The notes beneath the pieces are model-generated. The model saw only the letters and a program-made list of their open reading frames with translations. It was not told where the DNA came from and searched no databases. This document shows positions 44,851 through 53,944 of a DNA stretch of 64,000 bases, piece by piece. The DNA lies in NCBI GenBank assembly GCA_937139475.1, contig CAKZQF010000031.1, forward strand, positions 1 to 64,000. Direction: 5' to 3'. The number at the start of each line of letters is the position of its first letter. Positions within the stretch are counted from its first letter, which is position 1. Made by a program: the position numbers and the translations under genes. The stretch comes from an uncultured Gammaproteobacteria bacterium (GTDB taxonomy: Bacteria > Pseudomonadota > Gammaproteobacteria > Enterobacterales > Psychrobiaceae).

Positions 44851-45762
44851 TTACTGAAACTTATCCCAATAAGGAGGTTCACCGTAATAATTACTTATGA
44901 AATCAATAAAAGAACGTAGCTTGGTCGCTATCAATTTTCGATGTGGATATACTACATACAAGCCCATTTCTTCAGGCTCGAACTCTGGGAGAATGACTTT
45001 AAGCTTACCTTCTTTCACCGCCTTACCAACAAGAAATGTTGGCTGCAATGCGTAGCCCTCGCCCCCGATCGCGGCCTCAACCAGAATATCACCATTGTTG
45101 CAAGATATGCCTGTAGTGTGCTCTTTTAGCGAGCGCTTGAGAGCGTTCATCAGCGGTAACTGAGGTTGGTTGTATTCAGTATAACTGTAATGCAAAAGGT
45201 GTGCAGGTATGAGCTGATCCGGATGCTCAGGTGTGCCATGCCTCTCAAGGTAACTTGGTGAAGCACACAAAACTAATCGAATTGGCGCGATACGTTTTGC
45301 TATCAATGATGAGTTCTTTAAATGACCGATACGTAGTGCCAGGTCAAACCCTTCATCAACAATATCAACCTTGCGGTCGTTTAGCTGCAAATCGACACCG
45401 ACAGCAGGATTAAGCTGTTTAAAGTCTCTGATTAACGGTGCTAGGTGCTTTGTAGCAAAAGAGACTGGCGCACTAATGCGCAGCAAGCCTTGCGCCTCAT
45501 TCTTAAGTTGCCCTAATCCGCCTTCCATGTCTTGAATGCTTTCCAATATGTGCCGAACATGTTGGGCACATTGCTCTCCAGCTTCGGTAAGACGAACTGT
45601 TCGCGTTGTACGATTAAACAGCCTTACTCCTAGATGCTCCTCAAAATGAGAAACATACTTGCTGACCAGTTGATTTGAGGTTCCCAGTTTATCTGCCGCC
45701 TTAGTAAAACTGCCTTCATTAGAGACGGCAATAAAGGCCCTCATTGTTTCGAGTCTATCCAT
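44851..45762 (-). CDS. LysR-family regulator of the adjacent quinone-detoxification operon
   Basis: The 303-residue protein has the LysR winged-helix N-terminus (MRAFIAVSNEGSFTKAADKLGTSNQLVSKYVSHFEEHLGVRLFNRTTR) and a substrate-binding C-terminal domain. It is transcribed away from the doxX-like gene, sharing a 153-bp control region with a near-perfect inverted repeat. Its position and neighbours parallel E. coli YhaJ, a LysR regulator that activates yqjFG in response to quinone-type compounds; orthology is inferred, not shown. Confidence 0.88.
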   Translation of the reverse strand: MDRLETMRAFIAVSNEGSFTKAADKLGTSNQLVSKYVSHFEEHLGVRLFNRTTRTVRLTEAGEQCAQHVRHILESIQDMEGGLGQLKNEAQGLLRISAPVSFATKHLAPLIRDFKQLNPAVGVDLQLNDRKVDIVDEGFDLALRIGHLKNSSLIAKRIAPIRLVLCASPSYLERHGTPEHPDQLIPAHLLHYSYTEYNQPQLPLMNALKRSLKEHTTGISCNNGDILVEAAIGGEGYALQPTFLVGKAVKEGKLKVILPEFEPEEMGLYVVYPHRKLIATKLRSFIDFISNYYGEPPYWDKFQ

Positions 45763-45830
45763 CTAAGTTAACTTCTTAATAAAATCTATTACCAACAATA
45801 TGTTGATAATCATTCAATGTAAATAGTATT

Positions 45831-45850
45831 TATCATTATAAATAGTGATA
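45831..45850. promoter_or_regulatory. Candidate LysR-type operator
   Basis: TATCATTAT-AA-ATAGTGATA is a 9-bp inverted repeat with one mismatch, located between the divergent LysR and doxX-like genes. It fits the T-N11-A type of LysR-binding site and lies 66 nt before the doxX-like start codon. Confidence 0.5.
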
Positions 45851-45915
45851 GTAAGCTTATTTCAAGCTGATTGATGGCTCTTAAAGCTCACTTAAATAAC
45901 TTAGAGGAACAGACA

Positions 45916-46377
45916 ATGAACAAACAATTAATAGATAAAGTATTTCACTCGAATGCGGGCTTAGCGGCGCTAGTGCTTCGACTACCCGTTGGTATCGTGC
46001 TGGCGGCGCATGGCGCACAAAAGCTTTTTGGCTGGTTTGGTGGATATGGCCTTGAAGGTACGGGGCAGTGGATGGCAAGCATTGGCTTAGAGCCTGGTTA
46101 CTTGATGGCGCTATTGGCTGGGAGTGCAGAGTTTTTCGGCGGCCTGGCGTTGGTATTAGGCCTTTTAACACGTCCGGCTGCTGCACTGAGCGCATTTACC
46201 ATGCTGGTGGCAATATTTAGTGTACATATCGGCAATGGCTTGTTTATGAGCAACAGCGGTTATGAATTCGCTCTTACTCTATTCGCTGCTACCTTAGCAC
46301 TCGCAATTCAAGGTGGTGGACGCTTTGCGATCGATAACAGGTTGCAAGCGCTATTCAGTTCGAGCAAATCGGCGTAG
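45916..46377 (+). CDS. DoxX family membrane protein (YqjF-like)
   Basis: This 153-residue inner-membrane protein has four hydrophobic segments and the DoxX-family blocks LVLRLPVGIVLAAHGAQKLFGWFGGYG and SAEFFGGLALVLGLLTRPAA. E. coli YqjF of this family is encoded next to yqjG, the same partner found here. The ATG at 45916 follows AGAGGAAC; an in-frame start 15 codons upstream is less likely. It heads a four-gene operon controlled by the divergent LysR protein. Confidence 0.88.
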   Translation: MNKQLIDKVFHSNAGLAALVLRLPVGIVLAAHGAQKLFGWFGGYGLEGTGQWMASIGLEPGYLMALLAGSAEFFGGLALVLGLLTRPAAALSAFTMLVAIFSVHIGNGLFMSNSGYEFALTLFAATLALAIQGGGRFAIDNRLQALFSSSKSA

Positions 46378-46468
46378 TCACACAGCATTGCAGTTAAAGC
46401 GGCTTAAATATCTAATAGCGTCTCTTGGCAATAGAGCCTAGAGGCCCCAAGCAAGATAGGGTGGAATC

Positions 46469-47410
46469 ATGTTAGTAAATGGTAAATGGGAACGTAAGTG
46501 GGATCCAGTACAGGAGAAAGACAATGAAGGTCGGTTTATTCGTCAGAGCAGCGCGTTCACTAATCGTATAGAACACGCTCAGGCAGTAGTAGATAAAGGT
46601 ATTTGCCTGTATGTCGCCTACATTTGTCCTTGGGCAACTCGTACGTTAATAGCCCGCTCACTATTAGGCTTAGAAGATGCAATTGATGTAAAAGTTGTTG
46701 AGCCAACATTAACTGATTTCGGTTGGCGGTTCGGTGATTTCCCTGGTGCAACCCAAAGTGGTATCGATGGTGTTGAATTTGCGCACCAGCTTTACACGAT
46801 GACTGATGATCAATACACAGGTCGAGCGACGGTGCCTGTACTTTGGGACAGCGGTGATAGCAAAATCATCAACAACGAATCAGCGGAAATCTTGCGTGTA
46901 TTAAACGACGATTTACGCCCTATTCATAACTCAGAGTTCAACTTATATCCGGTTGAGTTACAAGCTCAAATCGATGCATTTAACGACAGTATTTACGACA
47001 CTATCAACAACGGTGTATATCGCGCGGGGTTCGCATCGAGCCAGCAAGCTTATGACGAGGCCATGGTCGATATCTTTGCTCGATTGGAAGAGCTAGAAAC
47101 CCATTTTCAAGATAACGATTATGCCGTTGGCAACCAGCTAACCGAAAGCGACATTCGCCTGTTCGTTACCTTAATTCGTTTCGATGTCGCCTATCATGGA
47201 CTGTTCAAAACCAATATCAAAGCTATTTCAGATTACCCAGCGCTTTCTGCTTATCTTGAGCGCCTGTTAAAGGTAGAGGCGTTCGCGAAAAATACTCGTG
47301 TGGATCATATCAAGGCAGGTTATTACTCAGTAAAAGTGTTAAATCCATCGGGTATTGTTCCGCAAGGCCCAGACATGGATTGGTTCAAGTATTTACCGGA
47401 GGGTGTATGA
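46469..47410 (+). CDS. yqjG: Glutathionyl-hydroquinone reductase (YqjG-like glutathione S-transferase)
   Basis: These Xi-class glutathione transferases remove glutathione from glutathionyl-hydroquinones, using the cysteine of a CPWA motif; here it is YICPWATRTLIARS near residue 55. The 313-residue length and the C-terminal helical domain with NQLTESDIRLFVTLIRFD and the terminal GIVPQGPD fit the YqjG/ECM4 family. The last four bases overlap the next gene (ATGA). Confidence 0.92.
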   Translation: MLVNGKWERKWDPVQEKDNEGRFIRQSSAFTNRIEHAQAVVDKGICLYVAYICPWATRTLIARSLLGLEDAIDVKVVEPTLTDFGWRFGDFPGATQSGIDGVEFAHQLYTMTDDQYTGRATVPVLWDSGDSKIINNESAEILRVLNDDLRPIHNSEFNLYPVELQAQIDAFNDSIYDTINNGVYRAGFASSQQAYDEAMVDIFARLEELETHFQDNDYAVGNQLTESDIRLFVTLIRFDVAYHGLFKTNIKAISDYPALSAYLERLLKVEAFAKNTRVDHIKAGYYSVKVLNPSGIVPQGPDMDWFKYLPEGV

Positions 47411-48183
47411 ATCTCGCGCCGCTATTATTTGTCAGCCATGGCTCGCCAATGTTCGCCGTTGATTCTGGTCAGGCTGCTAAGAATTTGGCAAGCCAAACAA
47501 CCAGCTTTGACCATGTAGATGCCATTCTAGTGATTTCACCACACTGGATCACTCGCGGTAACTATGTGATCACTAATACACAGCCTGAAACCATTCACGA
47601 TTTTGGTGGTTTCCCGCCTGATTTGTACCAACTGAAATACCCAGCTTCTGGCTCTAGCAGCATTGGAAATAAAGTCATCGACTTGTTAAGCCAAAATGGC
47701 CTCGACGCCAAAGAAGACAGCAAGCGAGGCTGGGATCACGGTGTTTGGGTGCCACTAATTCACCTACGCCCGAATGCTGACAAACCCATTGTGCAATTAT
47801 CCCTAAATGCAGATTTGTCACCAGATGAATTAGAAAGTTTAGGTAAGGTATTAAAACAACTTCGTGAACAACAGATCGGTATCATTTGTTCGGGTAGCTT
47901 GACTCATAACTTGTACGATATTCGCATGAGTCATGAACGCGTTGCAGATTATGCTGAGCGATTTGAAAAGTGGGCAAGAGCAACTGTCGTTGCTGGCAAT
48001 ATGGAAGATGCAAAGCATCCACATATTAAGTCATCATACTATGCCAAGTCGCACCCGACATCTGAACATTATTTACCGATGATCATTGCAATGGCAGCAA
48101 GCGATGAGTCTGAATCAGTCACTGTATTAAAAAGCCCCATTTTGCATCATTCCATTTCAATGGAAAGTTATGTTTGGACGTAA
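47407..48183 (+). CDS. Class III extradiol dioxygenase (DODA/LigB type, YgiD-like)
   Basis: The 258-residue enzyme belongs to the 4,5-DOPA/LigB extradiol dioxygenase family, which opens catechol rings using Fe or Zn. Ligand and catalytic histidines are seen in FVSHGSPMFAVD, VISPHWITRG, WDHGVWVPL and GSLTHNLYD. The ATG at 47407 overlaps the yqjG stop and has GGAGGG upstream, so the TTG 9 codons earlier is rejected. It probably destroys catechols formed by hydroquinone-type compounds handled by the preceding gene. Confidence 0.9.
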   Translation: MNLAPLLFVSHGSPMFAVDSGQAAKNLASQTTSFDHVDAILVISPHWITRGNYVITNTQPETIHDFGGFPPDLYQLKYPASGSSSIGNKVIDLLSQNGLDAKEDSKRGWDHGVWVPLIHLRPNADKPIVQLSLNADLSPDELESLGKVLKQLREQQIGIICSGSLTHNLYDIRMSHERVADYAERFEKWARATVVAGNMEDAKHPHIKSSYYAKSHPTSEHYLPMIIAMAASDESESVTVLKSPILHHSISMESYVWT

Positions 48184-48219
48184 GCGCTGCCACGATTGAG
48201 AATAAATAGAGAGGAAGTT

Positions 48220-48654
48220 ATGCGAGGTATTCAACTTAGACAAGCATTAAAGATTATTGAAAACACCTTGTCTTTGGCAAGGCAAGCATCAATGCCCCCA
48301 CTGACATTAGTGGTGTTAGACAACGGTGCCCATGTAAAAGCATCCGCTAGTGAAGATGGCAGTGGAACAGCCCGCTTCCAAATCGCCAAAGGCAAGGCTG
48401 CGGCGGCATTAGGAATGGGGTTTGGCACTCGCCAATTCCACGACTTAATTAGCCAAGGCGTATTACCAGAGATGTTCGCCAACACAATTAACGGTGCTAA
48501 CAATGGAGAATTTATCCCACTGCCAGGTGGCATATTGATTTACGAAGGTAAAGCGCTTATTGGTGCGATAGGTATTTCTGGCGCAAGTTCTGATCAAGAC
48601 GAGCAACTAGCATTGGCAGGCATTAAGTCTCAGGGGTTGATAGCATCTAATTGA
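48220..48654 (+). CDS. GlcG/HbpS family protein
   Basis: The 144-residue protein belongs to the GlcG/HbpS family (PF03928). The block TLVVLDNGAHVKASASEDG, the FQIAKGKAAAALGMG block and the C-terminal GGILIYEGKALIGAIGISGASSDQDEQLALAGI are diagnostic. Members bind small molecules or haem and often sit in oxidative-stress or catabolic operons. The ATG at 48220 follows GAGAGGAAG. It is the last gene of the operon. Confidence 0.88.
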   Translation: MRGIQLRQALKIIENTLSLARQASMPPLTLVVLDNGAHVKASASEDGSGTARFQIAKGKAAAALGMGFGTRQFHDLISQGVLPEMFANTINGANNGEFIPLPGGILIYEGKALIGAIGISGASSDQDEQLALAGIKSQGLIASN

Positions 48655-49122
48655 TAGAATCTATAAAGCTTTCAATTTTTAGAAAAAATAAAGAAACCTA
48701 AAAAGTAAGAGTCCATGCTAAAAATGTAAAATGACTCAAAAAATTGATTTTGAGTCATAAACAATATTTCACTTAAATTATCCTTAGACTGAGGTGTAGT
48801 AGCTCATATTTGATCTGACAGTTTGGGCTGATAAGGTTAAACTTAATCTGACAGCCCAAGTTTGACGTTGGAGATTTAGGAGTATCAGCGGCAGCACTTA
48901 GAAGTCACTCAAACATAATTGCGTGAACGACCGCTTTGGTGGCTTTGATTCTACCCCAATAAATTAGAGGCAAAATTTAGAACTGTTTTGTGGCAAGAGG
49001 GGAAGTTATTAATTAGGTTTTTCATTACAAATAGTAATGATTGACCGCCAATTTTTGGGATGAAATCGAAGGTGATTTTTCTCCCGTTATAACTTTGGTA
49101 ATAAAAACTCAGAGTCGCATTT
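48655..49122. other. Gap with two inverted repeats
   Basis: A perfect 11-bp stem ATGACTCAAAA/TTTTGAGTCAT with a 6-nt loop (48731-48758) may end the detoxification operon, although no T run follows. A second repeat, TTGGGCTG/CAGCCCAA (48823-48859), has inner complementarity. Nothing that looks like a gene is present. Confidence 0.5.
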
Positions 49123-49195
49123 GTGTCGGTTAGCGACCCTTGAGTTGCTCTTCGAACCAACCGATAACAGGGGCACTTAACGGCCAATTTCGGAC
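49123..49195. repeat. Copy of the GGCCAATTTCGGAC intergenic element
   Basis: It runs from TGTGTCGG to CGGCCAATTTCGGAC, as in 44548-44614 and 39184-39240, with an inner inverted repeat TCGGTT/AACCGA. Its first 23 bases (49125-49147) recur exactly at 51869-51891, on the other side of the DUF4238 gene. Confidence 0.55.
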
Positions 49196-49294
49196 GGTCA
49201 GCAAAGGTCAGTCAATTGCCATTGGCGAGTGGATTTCAGCCAACTGTACATAATCACTCAGGGCTAGCGGAAAGAAGCAGTCGACGTATATTCA

Positions 49295-51670
49295 TTAAGG
49301 AAGACCAATACCGTAGATAGACCTGACCTTGTGGTCATATCTAGGGCAGCTAGAACGGGCAAGTAACCTTTGCACATTGGTGTCATAGAAACCACCATCA
49401 GGACTCAATATCTTTAAGCCACTGGTTGCTAAAGGCTTAGTAGCCTGTCCAAGGTGACCGATAAGACGATTAGCCTCACCAGCCAATTGAGTTAACTTTG
49501 TAGCGCCTCGGTCATTGTCCAAAACCAATCGGTCTGTACTCTTCATAAGATTTCTGGCTGTAGCGAAATGATGTTGAGATTTCCGGCACGTTTTTAGGAA
49601 TTGATCGTCGATCGGAATTGAACTTAGTTGAGCTAAAGCCTCATTCCATGGATAACTGACAATGCCTTGTTCGCGATGTTGGGCTGAAACTAACTCTTGC
49701 CATCTCGAACCGCTGTCAGTGACTAATACTGATCCAGTGATCTGGGCCACAAGTAATGCCATTTCATAATTCGGCCCCATACGGAATTGGAGAAACTGAC
49801 CGCCGTCACCAGCGTTCATCTGCTGCAACATCGTCAATGGCGAAGTTTCAGCATTTTGTTCTAATTCAGAAATGGTCCCAGCAGCCATTTCTTCGGTTAG
49901 CCCAAATTCGTGTATCAGAGTTTGGATTTTCGCATCCCTAGGCATCATTGCTATCGAGTTCAGTAAATCCTCTGTTGCTAGCCTGAAGTGTAGTCGCCGA
50001 TCTTGCTCGCAAATTATCTCTTCTGCACGTCGACCTTTAGCCATGTCCATCATGGCCCTCATTAAATGGAGGTCAAATTCGCTTGGGTCAGGTATGAGGT
50101 TTACAAAGCCGAGCCCGATGAATGGTTCCATCTCAAGCATGAACAGAAAGTCTTTTAACGCCTGATACTTGTATTTGCTAGGCGATTTGGTCGGGCTAAA
50201 CTCTGGCCTAACATTATTGGGGTTGGTGATTGGCGTTTCTATCAAAAACTCATCAAATGCAGATGCCATAGGTAACGCATGTACCCCAATGACTCGTACA
50301 TCTAACGGTCCTGTATATAATCCTCGAAATTTGCCATCGGATTTTGGTAATAGTGAGTAAATATCGGTTTCACGAGGCCATAAAACCGAATAGAAGCCAT
50401 AAATTTTTGATATCTGCTCGTCAGATAGTTCACGCCTGACGTCCAGCCACGTTTTACCGCTATCTAAGCCAAGAACATCACGAATGCAGTTGCAAAACGC
50501 TAAATTTCGCTCACGAATACTGGCCACATTCCAAGTAGTTCGAAGGTCTACAGGAACGTTACGGCAGCAACTTTTGTATTTCCGACCACTGCCACAGCCA
50601 CAAAGCTCATTGCGACCAACTTGAGCTTCATCAAGGCTCTTATTCAGATAGTCGTTTTGTGGTGTAGTTCGACCAAACGCATCCTGATAGTGAACGGAGC
50701 CATCTTCAAACTGGGCATACATTTCACCACCATATCTGTGCAGTTCGCTAGGTGATGGCAACAGAACGTCCCGTAAATCCGCCCAGTCACTAGTTATATC
50801 GTTTTCAGGATACAGCCATTCCTCTTTTCCTGCTGCTACTGATGACTGAGCCCTGCTTTTGATGACGTGGTTAATTTTGGTCACTTCATCTGCTGTTAAC
50901 TTACGAGTGTTGATGAACTCAATGGTGTTGACCATGCTTTGGCGAATACGGGTGGGATTGGTTCGTTGCTCAAGTGGATTGACGTTATTAGGGTCCTGAG
51001 CATACTCAAGGTTAGTTAGAATCAGGCATCGATTCTTATTCAACGGGAATATCGTCTGTGAGCCCTTTAAGGCAATATCAGGGTCATTAGGATATTCACA
51101 CAGCTCAGACTCTGGAGAACAAGCATAATTGTAGATTGTCACTGGATGGTCAGACACGATAAATTTAATATCAGAATTTTCAGCAGATACAAGTTCTCTG
51201 ATGCCTTCAGCCCAGAGAGTACAGTGGATTGAGCGTAATGACTGCATTTCCATCATTAACTGCGACTGGCTTAGCTCTGGGTATTTGCTCTGAATCCAGT
51301 CTAAACCTTTAGGAGTTCGGAGCTTTTGCGCATCAATGTAGGTGAAGAGCCCCCGAAAATTGTGATGCCACTGAGATTGGTCGTCAGTCATGAATGCTCG
51401 AACAGCTTTGGAACCATCGTCGTCAATAGGGCCAAAGAGCTTCTGCTCGATTTCGTCAATAACTTCCATACGGAAGAATGTCGAATAGAGATCTCTCTTA
51501 TAGAAACGCTGAGAGGACGTTTGCCATTTCTTGGAGTAGACCGTCTTGGTTTCACCGTTCTTTAGATCTATGTTTCGGCGTGTTAAATGGCAGAGCTGAT
51601 TATCTCGCTCATCCATAAAGCCTTTCTGGTGCCATTGCGGCACAAAATGGTTATCTCTCGTCTTAGTCAT
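49295..51670 (-). CDS. DUF4238 and SEC-C domain protein of unknown function
   Basis: The 791-residue cytoplasmic protein begins with a DUF4238 domain (about residues 1-280; NHFVPQWHQKGF and SDHPVTIYNY are typical). A SEC-C zinc motif (residues 351-370, GRNELCGCGSGRKYKSCC) follows, then a C-terminal region of about 400 residues with no recognised domain. SEC-C motifs appended to unknown domains are common in accessory proteins of mobile islands. The gene stands alone and is flanked by a 23-bp exact direct repeat. A role in phage or plasmid defence is possible from its context but is not shown by the sequence. Confidence 0.8.
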   Translation of the reverse strand: MTKTRDNHFVPQWHQKGFMDERDNQLCHLTRRNIDLKNGETKTVYSKKWQTSSQRFYKRDLYSTFFRMEVIDEIEQKLFGPIDDDGSKAVRAFMTDDQSQWHHNFRGLFTYIDAQKLRTPKGLDWIQSKYPELSQSQLMMEMQSLRSIHCTLWAEGIRELVSAENSDIKFIVSDHPVTIYNYACSPESELCEYPNDPDIALKGSQTIFPLNKNRCLILTNLEYAQDPNNVNPLEQRTNPTRIRQSMVNTIEFINTRKLTADEVTKINHVIKSRAQSSVAAGKEEWLYPENDITSDWADLRDVLLPSPSELHRYGGEMYAQFEDGSVHYQDAFGRTTPQNDYLNKSLDEAQVGRNELCGCGSGRKYKSCCRNVPVDLRTTWNVASIRERNLAFCNCIRDVLGLDSGKTWLDVRRELSDEQISKIYGFYSVLWPRETDIYSLLPKSDGKFRGLYTGPLDVRVIGVHALPMASAFDEFLIETPITNPNNVRPEFSPTKSPSKYKYQALKDFLFMLEMEPFIGLGFVNLIPDPSEFDLHLMRAMMDMAKGRRAEEIICEQDRRLHFRLATEDLLNSIAMMPRDAKIQTLIHEFGLTEEMAAGTISELEQNAETSPLTMLQQMNAGDGGQFLQFRMGPNYEMALLVAQITGSVLVTDSGSRWQELVSAQHREQGIVSYPWNEALAQLSSIPIDDQFLKTCRKSQHHFATARNLMKSTDRLVLDNDRGATKLTQLAGEANRLIGHLGQATKPLATSGLKILSPDGGFYDTNVQRLLARSSCPRYDHKVRSIYGIGLP

Positions 51671-51868
51671 TTAGCCTCCATACCTAATCATTTATATATT
51701 GGGGTTATTTTAGTAATTTCAATGACCTAGTAACGAACTGAACTGCCACCAATAGTACTGACTGCTTTCTGCCTCACATCGACCGCTCAAGTATGCTTTT
51801 GTCGAAACGACAAGAGTCGCTTTGAGTTGTCTTCAGAAGCGAATGGTGCGTGATCATTTGACCCCACA

Positions 51869-51891
51869 GTCGGTTAGCGACCCTTGAGTTG
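51869..51891. repeat. 23-bp direct repeat, right copy
   Basis: An exact copy of 49125-49147, beginning GTCGGTTAGCG and ending CTTGAGTTG. The two copies bracket the DUF4238 gene, 2.7 kb apart. The rest of 51671-51961 shows no gene. Confidence 0.65.
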
Positions 51892-51961
51892 AATTTGTTA
51901 TGTGACGATGACCGCATAGTAACACTCAATATTTGAACGAAAACAACAAGGATATAAGATT

Positions 51962-52027
51962 ATGTCTTTGATTAGTAATGTATTATTTGTTCTAGCAGCG
52001 GTTGTAATTACTATGCCCATCACATAA
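51962..52027 (+). CDS. Possible 21-residue hydrophobic peptide
   Basis: A short frame encodes one membrane-type segment (MSLISNVLFVLAAVVITMPIT). AAGGATATAAG precedes the ATG. A small hairpin (ATAACA-TCC-TGTTAT, then ATTTTT) overlaps the stop and could terminate its message. Small hydrophobic peptides of this kind occur in type I toxin-antitoxin loci, but no antisense RNA can be shown. Confidence 0.35.
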   Translation: MSLISNVLFVLAAVVITMPIT

Positions 52028-52069
52028 CATCCTGTTATATTTTTAATCGAGTTTTGAGGAAGTTTTTAA

Positions 52070-52675
52070 GTGTTTAAGCCAGACTTACTAACATTGATTA
52101 TTGAGGAAGAGACTAATTACTGGGGCGGTGTAAGGAAAATTTCAACATCCGAACTTAGTGAATTATTTCGTGTTTTGACGGTTTCACACAGTATCGCGAG
52201 CCACCTTGAGGGGAATATTGTTTTCTCTGACTCTGAGCATCGTCTAAACGTGCATGAATGTTTGGGCGAAATGCTGTTGTTAGGCAATACTGAAGAAAGT
52301 AGTAATAACACAGTGACATTTAATCAGAGTATTGACGCATTTTATCAGCGCAGCTTTGATAATTTGTATTTGCCTAATGGCTTGGAAGTCGTATCTATAA
52401 GCTACAATAGTCCACTAAAAGTGGTCATCAGCGGAGGTCCCATGAAGATTTTGCTTTTGACTGTTGCTGTTTTAGGCGGAGAGGTTAATGTCGGAGACTT
52501 TTCAGTAAAAATGCCAGGTATTTCTGAAGCAGTTCAGAGTTTGTCGCAAACATACTTAGAAGTTCAGAAGTACAAAGACAAAAAAGAGTTAGCAGATAAG
52601 GTGATTGAAAATCATGTTATGCAATTACCTCATCCAGATATTTATCAAATTAACTCGTTAAGCAACAAAATATAA
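52070..52675 (+). CDS. Protein of unknown function next to the integrases
   Basis: This 201-residue protein starts at GTG with GAGGAAG upstream. The first half is mixed helix/strand; a hydrophobic segment (VVISGGPMKILLLTVAVLGG, near residues 118-137) is followed by a helical tail rich in charged residues. I recognise no family. The GGPMKILLL region recalls small phage/plasmid-type proteins that have a central glycine-rich hydrophobic hairpin, but this is only an impression. It converges on the integrase pair. Confidence 0.6.
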   Translation: MFKPDLLTLIIEEETNYWGGVRKISTSELSELFRVLTVSHSIASHLEGNIVFSDSEHRLNVHECLGEMLLLGNTEESSNNTVTFNQSIDAFYQRSFDNLYLPNGLEVVSISYNSPLKVVISGGPMKILLLTVAVLGGEVNVGDFSVKMPGISEAVQSLSQTYLEVQKYKDKKELADKVIENHVMQLPHPDIYQINSLSNKI

Positions 52676-52705
52676 CAATTTAACGCGGAGCTGCAAACAG
52701 GCTAC

Positions 52706-53944
52706 TCAGATTTGCTTTCTACACAAAGTTTTGACAGAGGCGGCCACTCTACTGAATAATCGGTTTAAAGTTTTAGCAACAACACCACCACGACTAGATT
52801 TATTCTGTAATAGCTGCATATTTTTACCATGAGGTTGAATGGCCTTAAGCTCATTTGCAACGTCCATTGCTTGAACGACAAGGTAGTGCCGTCTTAACAC
52901 CTCCATGCACTTATGGCGTGAAATAAGAGCTACTTTCTCTAATGCCAACCCTTGTAGAAATAGCTGTGTTACTGCTGTCCTTCTGAAGTCACGAAAAGAC
53001 AATTCATGAATTTCTAACTCTGCAAATATCTTGGTAAACCCTGTCGATGCTGATTTGAAATTGTAAGGAAAAATTGGACCAGACTTCTTTGGGCCTAGCT
53101 CCATAAGAACGTTAAATGCTTCATCCGTGAGCGGAGAAACACTGTCACGTCCACCTACAGTGGTTGGATCTTTGTGCGACCGAATAGTAATGGTCGCCGA
53201 CGCCCCTTCATTTTCTAGATCAAGGTTAACATCTTGCCAATCTAGTGTCGCATGTTCTTCTAGGCGCAAGCCCTGTGATACCCCAAAACGAAAAATATCC
53301 AGATATGAAATTTTAAACTTCCCTGAATCTCTTAATTTCGTTGTGTGCTCAATAATACGCTTATATTCTTGCCCGTTCACAAGCCTTTGTCGTGGTTTAG
53401 AATCAGATATTAGCTTCAGCTTTTTAAGGGGCTTTCTTGCGTCAGATATACAGGTATTGCTAGCACGTATGCCGCAGATTCCTTTTGCATCATCGAGTGC
53501 TGAGCTTAATATATCTATGTACCATTTGACGGTGGATGGTTGACGCTCAACTTGCCCTTGGCTTAGTCCCCTAAGCTCTTTCGCTAAGCTAATTATCGCT
53601 TCGGAGGTCAGTTTGTTTACTGGAGTATCCCTTAATAGCTTGAGCGCAGCTAAGTTTTTATAACCACTTTCCACCTGAGGTGATAGAGAATCTGTCTCTT
53701 TCATTTTTATAATTGTTTTAAGCAACAGGTAGCTAACAGATCTTGGGCTAGATAGGTACAAGTCTAGATTGTCACCATTGTTGATAGCTTCAACAAACTC
53801 TTGCCCCCACTTTCGCGCTTTATTTTCATCTGAAAAGGAATGTGAACGATCGATTACTTTTTTGCCGCAGACCTTATTAATCACTCTAGCCTTGTAGGTT
53901 CTGGTGTTGGTGCCTGAATATTTTGATACTGAGAAATAAGCCAA
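52706..53944 (-). CDS. Tyrosine recombinase/integrase (second copy)
   Basis: The 412-residue protein has an N-terminal SAM-like core-binding region and a C-terminal catalytic domain. Catalytic residues are Arg227 (GLRLEE), Arg321 (FRDFRR), His344 (ISRHK) and Tyr354 (RRHYLV). The first histidine of the usual HxxR motif is Arg318 here. It shares its N-terminal opening (MAYF plus a basic, arm-binding type region) with the integrase encoded upstream at 54119-55243, so they are paralogues or partners. Genes at integrative element ends usually excise or insert the element. Confidence 0.88.
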   Translation of the reverse strand: MAYFSVSKYSGTNTRTYKARVINKVCGKKVIDRSHSFSDENKARKWGQEFVEAINNGDNLDLYLSSPRSVSYLLLKTIIKMKETDSLSPQVESGYKNLAALKLLRDTPVNKLTSEAIISLAKELRGLSQGQVERQPSTVKWYIDILSSALDDAKGICGIRASNTCISDARKPLKKLKLISDSKPRQRLVNGQEYKRIIEHTTKLRDSGKFKISYLDIFRFGVSQGLRLEEHATLDWQDVNLDLENEGASATITIRSHKDPTTVGGRDSVSPLTDEAFNVLMELGPKKSGPIFPYNFKSASTGFTKIFAELEIHELSFRDFRRTAVTQLFLQGLALEKVALISRHKCMEVLRRHYLVVQAMDVANELKAIQPHGKNMQLLQNKSSRGGVVAKTLNRLFSRVAASVKTLCRKQI

